Shown in pieces: positions 9,002 to 19,450 of a stretch of DNA of 64,000 bases. A model generated the notes under the pieces. The model made no database searches and was not told where the DNA came from. It worked only from the letters and a program-made list of their open reading frames with translations. The position numbers were made by a program, and so were the translations under genes. Numbering within the stretch: position 1 is the first letter of the stretch; each line of letters opens with the position of its first letter. Source of the DNA: Pseudoxanthomonas gei (GTDB taxonomy: Bacteria > Pseudomonadota > Gammaproteobacteria > Xanthomonadales > Xanthomonadaceae); the NCBI RefSeq assembly GCF_010119615.1, contig NZ_QOVG01000001.1:496001-560000 (forward strand), read 5' to 3'.

Positions 9002-10235
9002 CGATCAGGGCAACGAACTCCTGGGCGATGTTCTCGCCGCGCAGGGTCAACGCTTTCTCTCCATCGATGAACACCGGCGCGGTCGGCGCCTCGCCGGTAC
9101 CGGGCAGCGAGATGCCGATATTGGCGTGACGCGATTCGCCTGGGCCGTTGACCACGCAGCCCATGACCGCCAGGGTCATGTTCTCGGCGCCGGGGTGGCT
9201 GACCTTCCATTCGGGCATCTTGGCGCGCACGTGGTTCTGGACCACGCCGGCCAGTTCCTGGAAGAACTCCGAGGTCGTGCGGCCGCAACCCGGGCAGGCG
9301 GTGACCATGGGCGTGAACGCACGCAGGCCGGTGGTCTGCAGCAGTTCCTGGGCGACGATGACTTCCTGGGTACGTGACTGGCCCGGTTCGGGCGTCAGCG
9401 AAATGCGGATGGTGTCGCCGATGCCTTCCTGAAGCAGCACGGCCAATGCGGCCGAAGAGGCCACGATGCCCTTGCTGCCGATGCCCGCTTCGGTGAGGCC
9501 CAGGTGCAGGGCGAAGTCCGAGCGCTGGGCCAGGTCGCGGTACACGGCGATCAGTTCCTGCACGCCACTGACCTTGCAGCTCAACACGATGCGCTCGCGC
9601 GGCAGGCCTATTTCCACCGCGCGTTCGGCCGAATCCAGCGCCGAGCGGATCAGCGCTTCGCGCAGCACCAGGCTGGCTTCCCAGGGTTCGGCACGCAGGG
9701 CGTTCTCGTCCATCAGCTGGGCGGCCAGCGACTGGTCCAGCGAACCCCAGTTCACGCCGATGCGCACCGGCTTGTCGTACTTGAGCGCGAATTCGATCAG
9801 CTGGGCGAACTGGGTGTCCTTCTTGCGCCCGAAGCCGACGTTGCCCGGATTGATGCGGTACTTGCCCAGCGCCTCGGCACAGGCCGGTTCGTTGGTCAGC
9901 AGGGTGTGGCCGTTGTAGTGGAAGTCCCCGATCACCGGCACTTCGATGCCCATCATCCGCAGCTTCTCGACGATGTGCGGCACGGCGGCGGCCGACTCGG
10001 GATTATTGACCGTGACCCGGACCATTTCCGACCCGGCCCGCCACAGGTCCGCCACCTGCTTGACGGTGCCGGCGATGTCGGCAGTATCGGTGTTGGTCAT
10101 GGACTGCACCACCACCGGGTGGCCGCCGCCCAGGGTCACCGCGCCCACCTGGACAGTGCGATTGATCCGTCGCGGCGACGGGCCCGAGGGGATGGGAAGT
10201 TTGCAAGGGGCAAGCAGGTTGTTCATGGCGGCCAT
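8961..10235 (-). CDS. ispG: 4-hydroxy-3-methylbut-2-enyl-diphosphate synthase (MEP pathway)
   Basis: IspG (GcpE) converts methylerythritol cyclodiphosphate to HMBPP in isoprenoid synthesis using a [4Fe-4S] cluster. The cluster ligands are visible in ACPGCGR and [10 protein letters not shown]. The N-terminal TIM barrel has [10 protein letters not shown]. The start at 10235 gives 424 residues and has aggggc 7-8 bases upstream. A GTG five codons earlier and an ATG at 10226 are alternatives. Transcription runs away from xseA. Confidence 0.95.
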   Translation of the reverse strand: MAAMNNLLAPCKLPIPSGPSPRRINRTVQVGAVTLGGGHPVVVQSMTNTDTADIAGTVKQVADLWRAGSEMVRVTVNNPESAAAVPHIVEKLRMMGIEVPVIGDFHYNGHTLLTNEPACAEALGKYRINPGNVGFGRKKDTQFAQLIEFALKYDKPVRIGVNWGSLDQSLAAQLMDENALRAEPWEASLVLREALIRSALDSAERAVEIGLPRERIVLSCKVSGVQELIAVYRDLAQRSDFALHLGLTEAGIGSKGIVASSAALAVLLQEGIGDTIRISLTPEPGQSRTQEVIVAQELLQTTGLRAFTPMVTACPGCGRTTSEFFQELAGVVQNHVRAKMPEWKVSHPGAENMTLAVMGCVVNGPGESRHANIGISLPGTGEAPTAPVFIDGEKALTLRGENIAQEFVALIDGYVEKRYARTAG

Positions 10236-10297
10236 TTTAGCCCCTGCCACGCCGGCCGGCCCGTGCGGATGCGGGAAGAAGACGGGCTTCAGCTATT

Positions 10298-10322
10298 TTG
10301 TGGGAGGAAGCACCTCCCACAA
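10298..10322. repeat. Perfect 10-bp hairpin between ispG and xseA
   Basis: Arms ttgtgggagg (10298-10307) and cctcccacaa (10313-10322) enclose aagca. It lies in the 165-base divergent gap, so it is not a terminator of either neighbour. The tgtgggag core resembles arms of xanthomonad intergenic repeats. Confidence 0.6.
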
Positions 10323-10400
10323 CCGCTGACTCCCGACAATGAAGCCCCGCCGACGGGCTTCTGCTGCGAAAAATCCGGCGCTTCGGTTAGGGTAGCGCCC

Positions 10401-11744
10401 ATGAACCAGGACCCGGCACGCGACATCCTCACCCCCAGCCAGCTCAACACGCTGGCGCGCGACCTGCTGGAAAGCGCCTTCCCGCTGGTATGGGTCGAGG
10501 CTGAACTGGGCAATGTCACCCGGCCCGCATCCGGGCACCTGTATTTCACCCTCAAGGACGCGCGCGCGCAGATCAAGTGCGCGATGTTCAAGCCCAAGAG
10601 CACGTGGCTGAAGTTCGTCCCGCGCGAGGGCCTGCGCGTGCTCGGCCGCGGCCGCCTGACCCTGTACGAGGCGCGGGGCGACTACCAGCTGGTGATGGAC
10701 CACCTTGAGGAAGCCGGCGAAGGCGCCCTGCGCCGCGCCTTCGACGAGCTCAAGGCCAGGCTGGCGGCCGAGGGTCTGTTCGACGAGGTACGCAAGCGTC
10801 CCCTGCCCGTCCATGTGCAACGACTGGCGGTGATCACTTCCCCCAGCGGCGCAGCGGTGCGCGACGTGCTGAGCGTGCTGGCTAGGCGCTTTCCCCTGCT
10901 GGAAGTCGATGTCCTGCCGGTCCAGGTGCAAGGCGAAGCCGCGGCCGGCCAGATCACCACGATGCTCAAGCGCGCGGGAGCCTCGGGCCGCTATGACGCG
11001 ATCCTGCTGACGCGCGGCGGCGGTTCGCTGGAAGACCTGTGGGCGTTCAACGATGAACAGCTGGCGCGCGCGATCGCCGCCTCACCGGTGCCGGTCGTAT
11101 CGGCCGTCGGCCATGAAACCGACTTCAGCCTCGCCGACTTCGCCGCCGACCTGCGTGCGCCCACGCCGTCGGTCGCCGCCGAACTGCTGGTGCCCCACCG
11201 CAGCGACCTGCTCACGCGGCTGCAGGGACTGCACCGACGCATGGCATCGCTGCAAGCGCAGTCGCTGCGCCAGTCCATGCAGCGGGCCGACCGCGCCGTC
11301 CTGCGCCTGCAGGCCTTGCGTCCGCAGGCCCGCCTGCAACTGCTGCAGCGCCGCCAGCTGGAAGCCCAGCGCCGGCTGCAATCGACATGGCGCGAACAAC
11401 TGGAACGCCGCCACGCCTCGTTGCGCCATGCCGCCGCCGTGCTGCGGGCCAATCAACCACGACGACGCGTGGCCTTCCTGCAGGCACACCTGCTTGCACT
11501 GGCGCAGCGTGCCCAGGCAGCCACCGCGCGCACCCTGCAACGCGAGGCATTGCAACTGCGCGGGCTGGCGCGATCTCTGGAAGCGGTCAGCCCACTGGCG
11601 ACCATTGCGCGCGGTTATTCGATCCTGCAGCACGAGGCCGGGGGTGTCGTGCGTAGCGTGCATGAAACCGCAGCCGGTGATCGGCTCATCGCACGCCTGC
11701 ACGATGGCGCGTTGAAGGTTCGCGTCGAAGACGCCGACACCTGA
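10401..11744 (+). CDS. xseA: Exodeoxyribonuclease VII large subunit
   Basis: XseA with XseB degrades single-stranded DNA in both directions in repair and recombination. The 447-residue protein has an N-terminal OB fold ([26 protein letters not shown]), a catalytic core ([47 protein letters not shown]) and a long Arg/Gln-rich coiled-coil tail ending in [11 protein letters not shown]. The frame stays open almost 900 bases upstream through antisense ispG. The ATG at 10401 matches the family N-terminus ([23 protein letters not shown]). No xseB is visible nearby. Confidence 0.96.
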   Translation: MNQDPARDILTPSQLNTLARDLLESAFPLVWVEAELGNVTRPASGHLYFTLKDARAQIKCAMFKPKSTWLKFVPREGLRVLGRGRLTLYEARGDYQLVMDHLEEAGEGALRRAFDELKARLAAEGLFDEVRKRPLPVHVQRLAVITSPSGAAVRDVLSVLARRFPLLEVDVLPVQVQGEAAAGQITTMLKRAGASGRYDAILLTRGGGSLEDLWAFNDEQLARAIAASPVPVVSAVGHETDFSLADFAADLRAPTPSVAAELLVPHRSDLLTRLQGLHRRMASLQAQSLRQSMQRADRAVLRLQALRPQARLQLLQRRQLEAQRRLQSTWREQLERRHASLRHAAAVLRANQPRRRVAFLQAHLLALAQRAQAATARTLQREALQLRGLARSLEAVSPLATIARGYSILQHEAGGVVRSVHETAAGDRLIARLHDGALKVRVEDADT

Positions 11745-11969
11745 GTGAGCCGTGACCATGCGTGGATGCGGCTTGCCTATCGGGCCGCATAACCGCCATC
11801 ACCGAATGTAATCACGCATACACACTGATCACCGGCTTTACGGCCGGAAATCCCGTTATTTCCTGTCAAAAAAATGTTATTAGTCGCCGCGAGTTGCCAT
11901 GTCCACCATGCCAACCGGGCGCTACAGGGGGCGTTTCGATATCGACTGACCATTCCACTGGGAGGAACC
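11745..11969. promoter_or_regulatory. Leader region of the TonB-dependent receptor, with hairpin at 11766-11790
   Basis: The gap holds a 7-bp hairpin (atgcggc 11766-11772 / gccgcat 11784-11790), which could end xseA transcripts. It then becomes AT-rich relative to its surroundings (tgtcaaaaaaatgttattag near 11870). This composition change suggests the receptor promoter, but no clear -35/-10 pair or Fur box stands out. Confidence 0.35.
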
Positions 11970-14495
11970 ATGTCCAAATATTCGCACGCATTCCGCAAGC
12001 CACGCTTCCACTCCAGCACCAGCCCTCGCCTTGGGCTCTTGGGCCTCGGTGTCCTGCTGGCCATGCCAGCCGTCGCACAGCAGGCTACGCCTCCAGGTCG
12101 TGAAGCGACCGACCTGGACAGGATCCAGGTACTGGGTTCACGTGCCCGCGGCCGCACCGCCGCCGAAACCGCGGCGCCGGTCGATGTGATCAACCGGGAG
12201 CAGCTCGAGCGCACTGGCGCGCAGGAGATCGGGCAGATCCTGCAGATGCTCGAGCCCAGCTTCAATTTCTCGCGCACCACCATCAGCGACGGTACCGACA
12301 TCCTGCGTCCCGCCACCTTGCGCTCACTGGGTCCGGACCAGGTGCTGGTGCTGGTCAATGGCAAGCGCAGGCACCAGCAGGCCCTGGTCAACGTGCAGCA
12401 GACCATCGCGCGCGGCTCGGCCGGCACCGACATCAACGCGATCCCGGTCTCGGCGATCGAACGCATCGAAGTGCTGCGCGATGGGGCCGCAGCCCAATAT
12501 GGCTCGGATGCAATCGCCGGCGTCATCAACATCGTGCTGCGACGCCAGACCGATGAAACGCGGGTGTCGTTCGAAGCGGGACAGACCTACGAAGGCGACG
12601 GTACCGTGCTGCATGGCGGCGTAAATACCGGGTTCGCGCTGGGCGACGAAGGTTTCCTCAACCTGAGCGTGGAATACCGCGACCGCGGGGAAACCAATCG
12701 GGCCGGTCCCGACCTGCTGCGCGTGGATCCGCCGCGGGTGACGCAACGGATCGGCGATGCGGACGCCCAGGACGCGTACGTATGGCTCAACGGCGGCCTG
12801 CCGGTCGGAGCGGGCGAGCTGTACTGGTTCGGCGGCATCTCCCGGCGCGAGGGAGATTCCTCGGGCTTCTTCCGCAGCGCAGGCGACGGCCGCACGGTGC
12901 CGGACCTGTACCCCGACGGTTTCCTGCCCAACATCATCACCACCGTGGAAGACGGGTCGCTGGCGGTCGGTTACCGCGCGCCGCTCGGCGACAAGTGGGA
13001 CTGGGATGTGTCGGTGAATCACGGGCGCAGCAAGTTCGGCTTCCACGAACGCAATTCGGTCAACGTCAGCTGGTGGTACGAGCCGGCGCCGGGTGGCGGC
13101 ATCTACGGCGAATCGCCCACTTCGGCGGATACCGGCACGCTGGAATTCGACCAGACCACCTTCAACCTGGATTTCCGCGGCAGCGTCGACTGGGGCATCG
13201 GCAAGGAACCGCTGAGCCTGGCGACCGGCTTCGAATACCGACGCGACAACTACGCGATCAAGGCTGGGGCGCCGGTGTCGTACACCTACGGACGCACCAA
13301 CGATCCTTCCATTCCGATCTTCGACCAGAACGGCGGCTTCGCCGCGCCCGGCATCCAGGGCTTTCCGGGGTTTTCGCCGAACGAGGCCGTGGATGAAGGA
13401 CGCCACAACTACGCGGTGTACTTCGATGCCGAATCGCGCCTGAGCGAGCGCTTCCTGCTCGGTGCGGCGGTGCGTTTCGAGGATTATTCCGACTTCGGCA
13501 ACACCACCACGGGCAAGCTGTCGGCGCGCTTCGACTTCAGCGACAAGTTCGCCCTGCGTGGCACCGTGTCGACGGGCTTCCGCGCTCCGGGCGTGCAGCA
13601 ACTGTTCTACAGCCAGCGCTCGACCAACATCGACCCGGCCACCGGCAACCTGGCCGATACGCTGACCGCGCGGCAGGACAGCGACGTCACCCGCGCGTTC
13701 GGGATCGAGGCCCTGAAGGAAGAGGAATCGACCAGCGCGACCCTGGGGCTGGTGTTCCGGCCCAGCGAGAACTTCAGCCTGACGGTGGATGTATTCCGCA
13801 TCGACATCGACGACCGCATCATCTTCTCCAGCAATATCCGGCCCGAAACCCTGGGCGGCGATGGCTTGCCCTGCGACGCCAGCAACAGCAACTGTCCTAT
13901 CCGCGCCATCCTCAGCCCGTTCGACGTGGCCCAGGCGCAATTCTTCACCAACGCCATCGATACCCGCACCACCGGCATCGACATCGTCGGCGAATACAGC
14001 ACCGAGGCCGCGGGCGGCACGCTGGACCTGACCGCCCTGCTGCACTGGAACAAGACCGAGGTCACCGACCGTCGTTCGCAGTCGGCGATCCTGCCGCCGG
14101 CCACGCTGTTCGACGACAGCCAGGTGACCTTGATCGAGGAAGGCCAGCCCGGGGCACACCATGTGTTGCAGGGCGTGTACCAGATCGGCAACTGGGACTG
14201 GACCTTGCGCGCCAACTACTACGGTTCGGTATCGGGCTCCGGCTTTGCGCCCAAACAGACCTGGGATGGGCAAACCTTGTTCGATGCGGCCGTCGCCGTG
14301 GACATCACCGACAAGCTGCGCTTCTCGATAGGCGCCAACAACCTGCTGGACACCTATCCGGACAAATGGAAAGTGGGCGCGGACAATCCCGACGTCAATC
14401 CGTTCCCGTCGCTCGGCTTCATCTATGGCTGGGAGACTTTGCCGTTCGGGATCAATGGCGGTTATTACTACGCACGGCTCGACTTCAGGTTCTGA
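11970..14495 (+). CDS. TonB-dependent outer-membrane receptor
   Basis: An 841-residue receptor with a signal peptide (LGLLGLGVLLAMPAVAQQ). After it comes a TonB-box-like segment, LDRIQVLGSR at residues 49-58, then a plug domain (PVDVINREQLERTGAQEI, DQVLVLVNGKRRH, IERIEVLRDGAAAQYGSDAIAGVINIVLR) and a beta barrel ending in the aromatic residue F. It imports a ligand using TonB energy. The ligand is unknown, and no N-terminal signalling domain is present. The start follows ggaggaacc. A strong terminator lies at 14573-14605, so it is a single-gene unit. Confidence 0.93.
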   Translation: MSKYSHAFRKPRFHSSTSPRLGLLGLGVLLAMPAVAQQATPPGREATDLDRIQVLGSRARGRTAAETAAPVDVINREQLERTGAQEIGQILQMLEPSFNFSRTTISDGTDILRPATLRSLGPDQVLVLVNGKRRHQQALVNVQQTIARGSAGTDINAIPVSAIERIEVLRDGAAAQYGSDAIAGVINIVLRRQTDETRVSFEAGQTYEGDGTVLHGGVNTGFALGDEGFLNLSVEYRDRGETNRAGPDLLRVDPPRVTQRIGDADAQDAYVWLNGGLPVGAGELYWFGGISRREGDSSGFFRSAGDGRTVPDLYPDGFLPNIITTVEDGSLAVGYRAPLGDKWDWDVSVNHGRSKFGFHERNSVNVSWWYEPAPGGGIYGESPTSADTGTLEFDQTTFNLDFRGSVDWGIGKEPLSLATGFEYRRDNYAIKAGAPVSYTYGRTNDPSIPIFDQNGGFAAPGIQGFPGFSPNEAVDEGRHNYAVYFDAESRLSERFLLGAAVRFEDYSDFGNTTTGKLSARFDFSDKFALRGTVSTGFRAPGVQQLFYSQRSTNIDPATGNLADTLTARQDSDVTRAFGIEALKEEESTSATLGLVFRPSENFSLTVDVFRIDIDDRIIFSSNIRPETLGGDGLPCDASNSNCPIRAILSPFDVAQAQFFTNAIDTRTTGIDIVGEYSTEAAGGTLDLTALLHWNKTEVTDRRSQSAILPPATLFDDSQVTLIEEGQPGAHHVLQGVYQIGNWDWTLRANYYGSVSGSGFAPKQTWDGQTLFDAAVAVDITDKLRFSIGANNLLDTYPDKWKVGADNPDVNPFPSLGFIYGWETLPFGINGGYYYARLDFRF

Positions 14496-14572
14496 TCCAG
14501 AGCGAGGCAAGGCCTGTTCCTGCCGAATCACGCAAACAGGCAAGCGCAGCCGGGCAAGCTCGGCTCTAAGAT

Positions 14573-14605
14573 GAAAACGCCCACGACGCGGTCGTGGGTG
14601 TTTTC
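14573..14605 (+). terminator. Rho-independent terminator after the TonB receptor
   Basis: A 15-bp stem, gaaaacgcccacgac (14573-14587) with gtcgtgggtgttttc (14591-14605), has one wobble pair and a 3-base loop. The right arm ends in a tttt run. It separates the receptor from the vWA gene. Confidence 0.9.
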
Positions 14606-14685
14606 CGTGCATGTCCCGCGAGATGGCTTAACCCCACTTCCGGACCTGCGGCGTTGAACTCCCTGTCCACCACGGGAGATCCGCC

Positions 14686-16467
14686 ATGCAATGCCGCCTG
14701 CACCGCACCACCTTGTTCACCGCCAGCCTGGTCGCCATCGTCACGCTTGCTGCCTGCAAATCAAGTCCGCAAAGTGCCCGCGAGGCGCCTGCGGCAGATG
14801 ATGGCACCCAGGAGGCAGTCGCCCTGGACCGCGTGGAGGTCACCGGCAGCAGCATCAGGCGCGCGACCCTGCAACAGCAGGAACGAGCCGGTGCCGCAGC
14901 CAAGTCCAGCGCTGCCTACGCACCATCGGCACCCCCTCCCGCCCCGCTCGCAGTTTCCGGCAACTACGCAACCGATGGTTATGCGGCTTACACGCGCATC
15001 GCGCCCGCACAGGCGCGGCCCGAACCCGCCAATACCGAGAAGTACGCCGATCGCACCGACAACCCCGTGCATCGCACCAGCGAGCAACCCGTCTCCACCT
15101 TCTCGATCGACGTGGACACCGGCAGTTACAGCAACGTCCGGCGCATGTTGCGGCAAGGCGTGCGTCCACCGGCCGACTCGGTGCGCGCCGAGGAATTCAT
15201 CAACTACTTCAATTACGGACATCCGGCGCCCACCAGCCGCAACGTGCCGTTCCGCGTCACCACCGAGCTGGCGGCGGCGCCATGGAACACACGACGCCAG
15301 TTGCTGATGATCGGCATCAAGGGCTACGAGGTGCCCAAGGCGACCCTGCCGGCATCCAACCTGGTGTTCCTGCTCGACACTTCCGGATCGATGGATTCGC
15401 CGGACAAGCTGCCGCTGCTGAAACAGGCCTTCTCGATGCTGGTGCCGCAATTGCGCGCGCAGGATCGCGTTTCGATCGTGGTCTATGCCGGTTCCGCCGG
15501 CCTGGTACTCCCGCCCACCGCAGGGGATCGCCACGACGAGATCCTGGCGGCCCTGGACCGCCTGCAGGCGGGGGGCAGCACCAATGGCGGCGACGGCATC
15601 CAGCTCGCCTATGCGATGGCGAAAAAATCGTACCTGGCGGGCGGCGTCAACCGCGTGATCCTGGCCACCGACGGCGATTTCAACGTGGGCACCGTCAGCC
15701 AGGAGGCGCTGGAGACGCTGGTCGGCGACCAGCGCAAGTCGGGTATCGCGCTGACCACGCTGGGCTTCGGCCAGGGCAACTACAACGACGCCATGGCCGA
15801 GCGCCTGGCCGACGTCGGCGACGGCAATCATTCCTACATCGATACGCCGCAGGAGGCGCGCAAGGTGCTGGTCGATGAGATGCAGAGCACGTTGATGACC
15901 ATCGCGCGCGACGTGAAGATCCAGATCGAGTTCAATCCCGCGCTGGTCTCGGAATATCGCCTGATCGGCTACGAAAATCGTTTGCTGGCGCGCGAGGATT
16001 TCGCCAATGACCGGGTCGACGCGGGGGACATCGGCGCGGGCCACGAGGTGACTGCGCTGTACGAGGTCACCCCGGCAGGATCAGGCGCTGACCGCCTGCC
16101 TGCGCTGCGTTATGGCAAGGACAAGACCCCGGCAGGCATCGGCGGCGAACTGGCCCATCTGCGCATGCGATACAAGCTGCCCGGGGCCGCGGCCAGCCGG
16201 CTGATCGAAACACCGGTCCTGGCCTCCTCGCTGGCGACCCGGCCCAGCCAGTCGTTCCGCTTCGCCAGCGCGGTGGCGGCCTACGCGGACCTGCTGCGTG
16301 GTGGCACCCATGTGGAGGCATGGAACTGGAATGACGTAGGCAGTGCCGCGCGGGGCGCCCAAGGGGACGACCGTTTCGGCCTGCGTCGCGAACTGGTCGA
16401 ACTGGTTGCCCAGGCGCGCCAGTTGGCCGGCGCCGGTGATCGCAAGCCGGCCATCGCCGGAGAGTAG
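14686..16467 (+). CDS. YfbK-type von Willebrand factor A domain lipoprotein
   Basis: A 593-residue protein with a lipobox (LAAC, Cys24), so probably lipid-anchored in the envelope. Residues 47-59 (LDRVEVTGSSIRR) look like the TonB-box region of xanthomonad receptors, followed by a Pro/Ala-rich linker. Next come a YfbK N-terminal-type region (STFSIDVDTGSYSNVRRML), a vWA domain with MIDAS motif DTSGS at 231-235, and a C-terminal YfbK-type domain. vWA domains bind partners through a metal ion. The role of YfbK proteins is not established. It lies after the TonB receptor but has its own transcription unit. Confidence 0.85.
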   Translation: MQCRLHRTTLFTASLVAIVTLAACKSSPQSAREAPAADDGTQEAVALDRVEVTGSSIRRATLQQQERAGAAAKSSAAYAPSAPPPAPLAVSGNYATDGYAAYTRIAPAQARPEPANTEKYADRTDNPVHRTSEQPVSTFSIDVDTGSYSNVRRMLRQGVRPPADSVRAEEFINYFNYGHPAPTSRNVPFRVTTELAAAPWNTRRQLLMIGIKGYEVPKATLPASNLVFLLDTSGSMDSPDKLPLLKQAFSMLVPQLRAQDRVSIVVYAGSAGLVLPPTAGDRHDEILAALDRLQAGGSTNGGDGIQLAYAMAKKSYLAGGVNRVILATDGDFNVGTVSQEALETLVGDQRKSGIALTTLGFGQGNYNDAMAERLADVGDGNHSYIDTPQEARKVLVDEMQSTLMTIARDVKIQIEFNPALVSEYRLIGYENRLLAREDFANDRVDAGDIGAGHEVTALYEVTPAGSGADRLPALRYGKDKTPAGIGGELAHLRMRYKLPGAAASRLIETPVLASSLATRPSQSFRFASAVAAYADLLRGGTHVEAWNWNDVGSAARGAQGDDRFGLRRELVELVAQARQLAGAGDRKPAIAGE

Positions 16468-16472
16468 GCAAT

Positions 16473-16506
16473 GGCAGGGCCGCACTTTCGCAAGTGCGGC
16501 CCTGCC
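16473..16506. terminator. Bidirectional hairpin between convergent vWA and GGDEF-EAL genes
   Basis: Perfect 15-bp arms ggcagggccgcactt (16473-16487) and aagtgcggccctgcc (16492-16506) with a tcgc loop. It fills almost the whole 40-base gap between two convergent stop codons. No long T-run follows on either side, so termination may depend on stem strength. Confidence 0.75.
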
Positions 16507-16507
16507 T

Positions 16508-19450
16508 TCAGTCCGGATCCGGCAGATTGCCAAGTTCCGCGGCGGGGCGGCCCAGCAGGTACCCCTGTCCATGCGTGCAGCCCAGGCCGATCAGCGCCTC
16601 TCGCTGATCCCTGGTTTCCACGCCCTCGGCAATCGTGTCGATGCCCAGGGTGCCGGCCAGCGCCAGGATCGCGCGTACCAGGGCCAGGCTTTCCGGCCTG
16701 CCCTCGCCACCGATCCCGGCGATGAAACTGCGGTCGATCTTCAACACCGAGATCGGGAAGCGGTGCAGGTAGGACAAGGCCGAGAAACCGGTGCCGAAGT
16801 CGTCGAGTTGGGCCAGGATGCCGTGTTGCCTCAAAGTGCGCAGCGTGCGCAGCGTGCGCGGGGCGTCGTCCAGCAGCGCCACTTCGGTGATTTCCACGCG
16901 CATGCGCGAAGGATCGGCGCCGACCGCGTCGAACATGGCCAGCAGCCGGTCGGCGAAATCAGGCGAGCGGAAATGGCGCGGCGACACATTGACCGAGATG
17001 TAGCCCTCGCCCCCGCGTGCAAGCTGTCCGACCACCTGCTCGTACAGCAGCCAGTCCACCTGCTCGATCAGGCCGCTGTCTTCGCCCAGGCTGATGAATT
17101 CCGCAGGCAACAGCAGGCCGCGGCGCTCGTGCTGCCAGCGCAGCAGCGCTTCGTGGCCGATGATCGCGCCATCCTCCAGCCGGCAGATCGGCTGGTAGAA
17201 CGGCAGGAAATCCCGGTTGTTGATGGCCCGGCGCAGGTCTGCCTCCAGGTCCAGGCTTTGCATCGCCTCCTCGCGCATGGCTTCGTCGAAGACCGCATAG
17301 CGATCGCGGCCCTGGGCCTTGGCGCGGTACATCGCCGCGTCGGCGTCGCGCAGCAGTTCCTCGCCATTGCGATAGCGCGGGTGCCACGCTGCGATGCCGA
17401 GGCTGGCGGACGGAAACAGTTCGCGGCCGGCCACCCACATCGGCCGGCCAAGGACCGCCAGGATGCGCTGGGAAAGATCGCGCGCGCTGTCCAGGCCGTC
17501 TGCGCACTCGATCAGGATCGCGAACTCGTCGCCCCCGAGGCGCGACACCACGTCGTGGTTGCGCACGGTGGAAGTGATCCGGCGCGAGACTTCCACCAGC
17601 AATTCGTCGCCCGCGGCATGGCCGATGCTGTCGTTGACCAGCTTGAAACGGTCCAGGTCGAGGAACAGCACCGCGAATTCCTGGCCGTCGCCATGCCGTG
17701 CGCGCTCGATCGCCGCCGACAACCGATCCAGCAGGTGCGGCCGATTGGGCAGGCCGGTCAGGCCGTCGTGGGTAGCCTGGTGGATCAGCCGCTGTTCGGC
17801 GCGCAGGCGCTCGCCGATCTGGGCGAGCAGCTTGGTATTGGCTTCGGCAAGTTCGTGGGTGCGCGCATCGACGCGCCGCTCCAGCTCGGCATGCGCGGCG
17901 CGGAGATTCTGTTGCGCACGCTGGCGGGCCAGGCCGTTGCCGATGTTGTGGGCCACGAAGGTCAGCAGGTTCTGGTCGTGCGGGCTGAAGCTGACCTCGG
18001 GCGAATAGCTCTGCACCGCCAGCACGCCCACCACTTCTTCGTCACGGTACAGCGGGACTCCAAGCCAGCTGTAGGCATGCGGCCCGTATTCATGCACCTT
18101 GCCCTGCATTCCGAGTTCGTCGAGCTTTGCGCGGTCGGCCAGCAGCGGATGCCGGCTAGAGATCACATGCTCGGTAAGCCCGTCGGTCAGCTTGCGCGAA
18201 AGCCGGATCGGGTCGCGTTCGTCGATCGAATACGGGAAGTCGAGCGTCTCGCCGTCGTCGGAAAGCAGCGCGATGTAGAAGTTGCGCGCGTAGATCAGCT
18301 CGTCCACGACCGCGTGCACGTCGCCATAGAAGCGCTCCAGGCTTTCCGAGGTGATGGCCAGCTCGGCGATGCGGAACAGCGCACGCTGCAGCTTCTCGGC
18401 GCGCTTGCGCTCAAGGATCTCGCCCTGCAACTCGCGGTTGGCACGCTGCAATTCGCGGGTGCGCTCCTCGATGCGCCGCTCCAGGTCGTCATGGGCGTGC
18501 TTGCGGTCCAGCGCGGTCAGGATGTGCTGGGCCACGTAGCCCAGCAGCGCGCGATCCTCGTCTGCGTAGCTTCCGGGCGTGTCGTAGCTCTGCACGACGA
18601 TGGCGCCGCAGATGCGGTCCTCGCGCCGCATCGGCACGCCCATCCAGTCAAGGCTGTCGGGTCCATGGGAGAGGTCCGGGATCACTCCCAGCTTCTGCCG
18701 GACCAGCGTGGAGGGCCCGCGGACCGCCTGGCCATGCCGCAACAGCGCGAAAGTCATGCTGTTGGGCATTTCCTCCTCGGTGAATTCACGGTCAGGCTCG
18801 GCGACGTAGGTGTCCTTCTGGTCGACGAAATGCAGGAATCGCACGCTGCGGCGCTGGTCGTCGTAAAGCACGATGTAGCAGTTGTCGGCGGACATCAGCG
18901 AGCCGACCACGGTGTGCAGGCGCCGGAGCATCTCCGGCATCTCCAGGTCCGCGCTGGCCAGGTCGGCGATCTCGTAAAGGGCTTGTTGCAGGCGCTTGGA
19001 TTTCTCCAGCGAGACGATGCGCGCATGCGCGCGCGACGCGTCCAGGGTCGTTGCCACCAGGGTGCGCGCCAGCGCCAGCCACGACGCGGATTCGGCCCTG
19101 CCCATCGCCACCGGCAGGGAGGCGGCCACGGCGATACGCGCATTGCCGTCGCTGTTCTCCCAGGCATCAACCAGCAGGGTTCCTTCGGCGGATTCCCCAT
19201 CCGGATCGGACAGTGCCGTTTCGGCGCACCGGCGCAGGCCCGGGCTTGCCCCCGGGGTCATCGCCGCGCCGCTGCCCAGTGCCCAGTCACGCCAGCTGAC
19301 GGCTACATGGGCGCCCTGGGGCAGCAGCCCACAGAGGGTGGTCACGATGCGGTCGGTCGGCGACGATTGTTCGGCCCGCAAGACGGGCTCCAGGGCCGGA
19401 TCGGGGTCCGGACGGGCGGCTTCCGCAGCTTCAGTTTCAGGCAGGCGCAC
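16508..19450 (-). CDS. GAF-GAF-GGDEF-EAL cyclic-di-GMP enzyme
   Basis: A 980-residue protein without membrane spans. An N-terminal region of about 150 residues is followed by two tandem GAF domains (about 155-312 and 354-503), each preceded by a LQxALxxIAxLA helix and followed by a coiled coil (ERRIEERTRELQRANREL; ERRVDARTHELAEANTKL). Then come GGDEF (motif 639-643, with inhibitory-site RNHD five residues before it) and EAL (767-769, with DDFGTG and KIDRSF). Both catalytic signatures are intact, so it may both make and break c-di-GMP. GTG at 19450 has gggga upstream. A TTG 17 codons earlier is less likely. Confidence 0.92.
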   Translation of the reverse strand: MRLPETEAAEAARPDPDPALEPVLRAEQSSPTDRIVTTLCGLLPQGAHVAVSWRDWALGSGAAMTPGASPGLRRCAETALSDPDGESAEGTLLVDAWENSDGNARIAVAASLPVAMGRAESASWLALARTLVATTLDASRAHARIVSLEKSKRLQQALYEIADLASADLEMPEMLRRLHTVVGSLMSADNCYIVLYDDQRRSVRFLHFVDQKDTYVAEPDREFTEEEMPNSMTFALLRHGQAVRGPSTLVRQKLGVIPDLSHGPDSLDWMGVPMRREDRICGAIVVQSYDTPGSYADEDRALLGYVAQHILTALDRKHAHDDLERRIEERTRELQRANRELQGEILERKRAEKLQRALFRIAELAITSESLERFYGDVHAVVDELIYARNFYIALLSDDGETLDFPYSIDERDPIRLSRKLTDGLTEHVISSRHPLLADRAKLDELGMQGKVHEYGPHAYSWLGVPLYRDEEVVGVLAVQSYSPEVSFSPHDQNLLTFVAHNIGNGLARQRAQQNLRAAHAELERRVDARTHELAEANTKLLAQIGERLRAEQRLIHQATHDGLTGLPNRPHLLDRLSAAIERARHGDGQEFAVLFLDLDRFKLVNDSIGHAAGDELLVEVSRRITSTVRNHDVVSRLGGDEFAILIECADGLDSARDLSQRILAVLGRPMWVAGRELFPSASLGIAAWHPRYRNGEELLRDADAAMYRAKAQGRDRYAVFDEAMREEAMQSLDLEADLRRAINNRDFLPFYQPICRLEDGAIIGHEALLRWQHERRGLLLPAEFISLGEDSGLIEQVDWLLYEQVVGQLARGGEGYISVNVSPRHFRSPDFADRLLAMFDAVGADPSRMRVEITEVALLDDAPRTLRTLRTLRQHGILAQLDDFGTGFSALSYLHRFPISVLKIDRSFIAGIGGEGRPESLALVRAILALAGTLGIDTIAEGVETRDQREALIGLGCTHGQGYLLGRPAAELGNLPDPD

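Noticed and set aside
10298-10322. Hairpin considered as a terminator
   Set aside because: It lies between divergent genes and has no T-run. Better treated as a repeat arm.
9504-10400. Long 5' extension of the xseA frame
   Set aside because: It runs antisense through ispG. XseA homology begins at the ATG at 10401.
12324-14612. 762-codon minus-strand frame opposite the TonB receptor
   Set aside because: Shadow of the receptor. No ribosome site, and composition is typical of antisense GC-rich frames.
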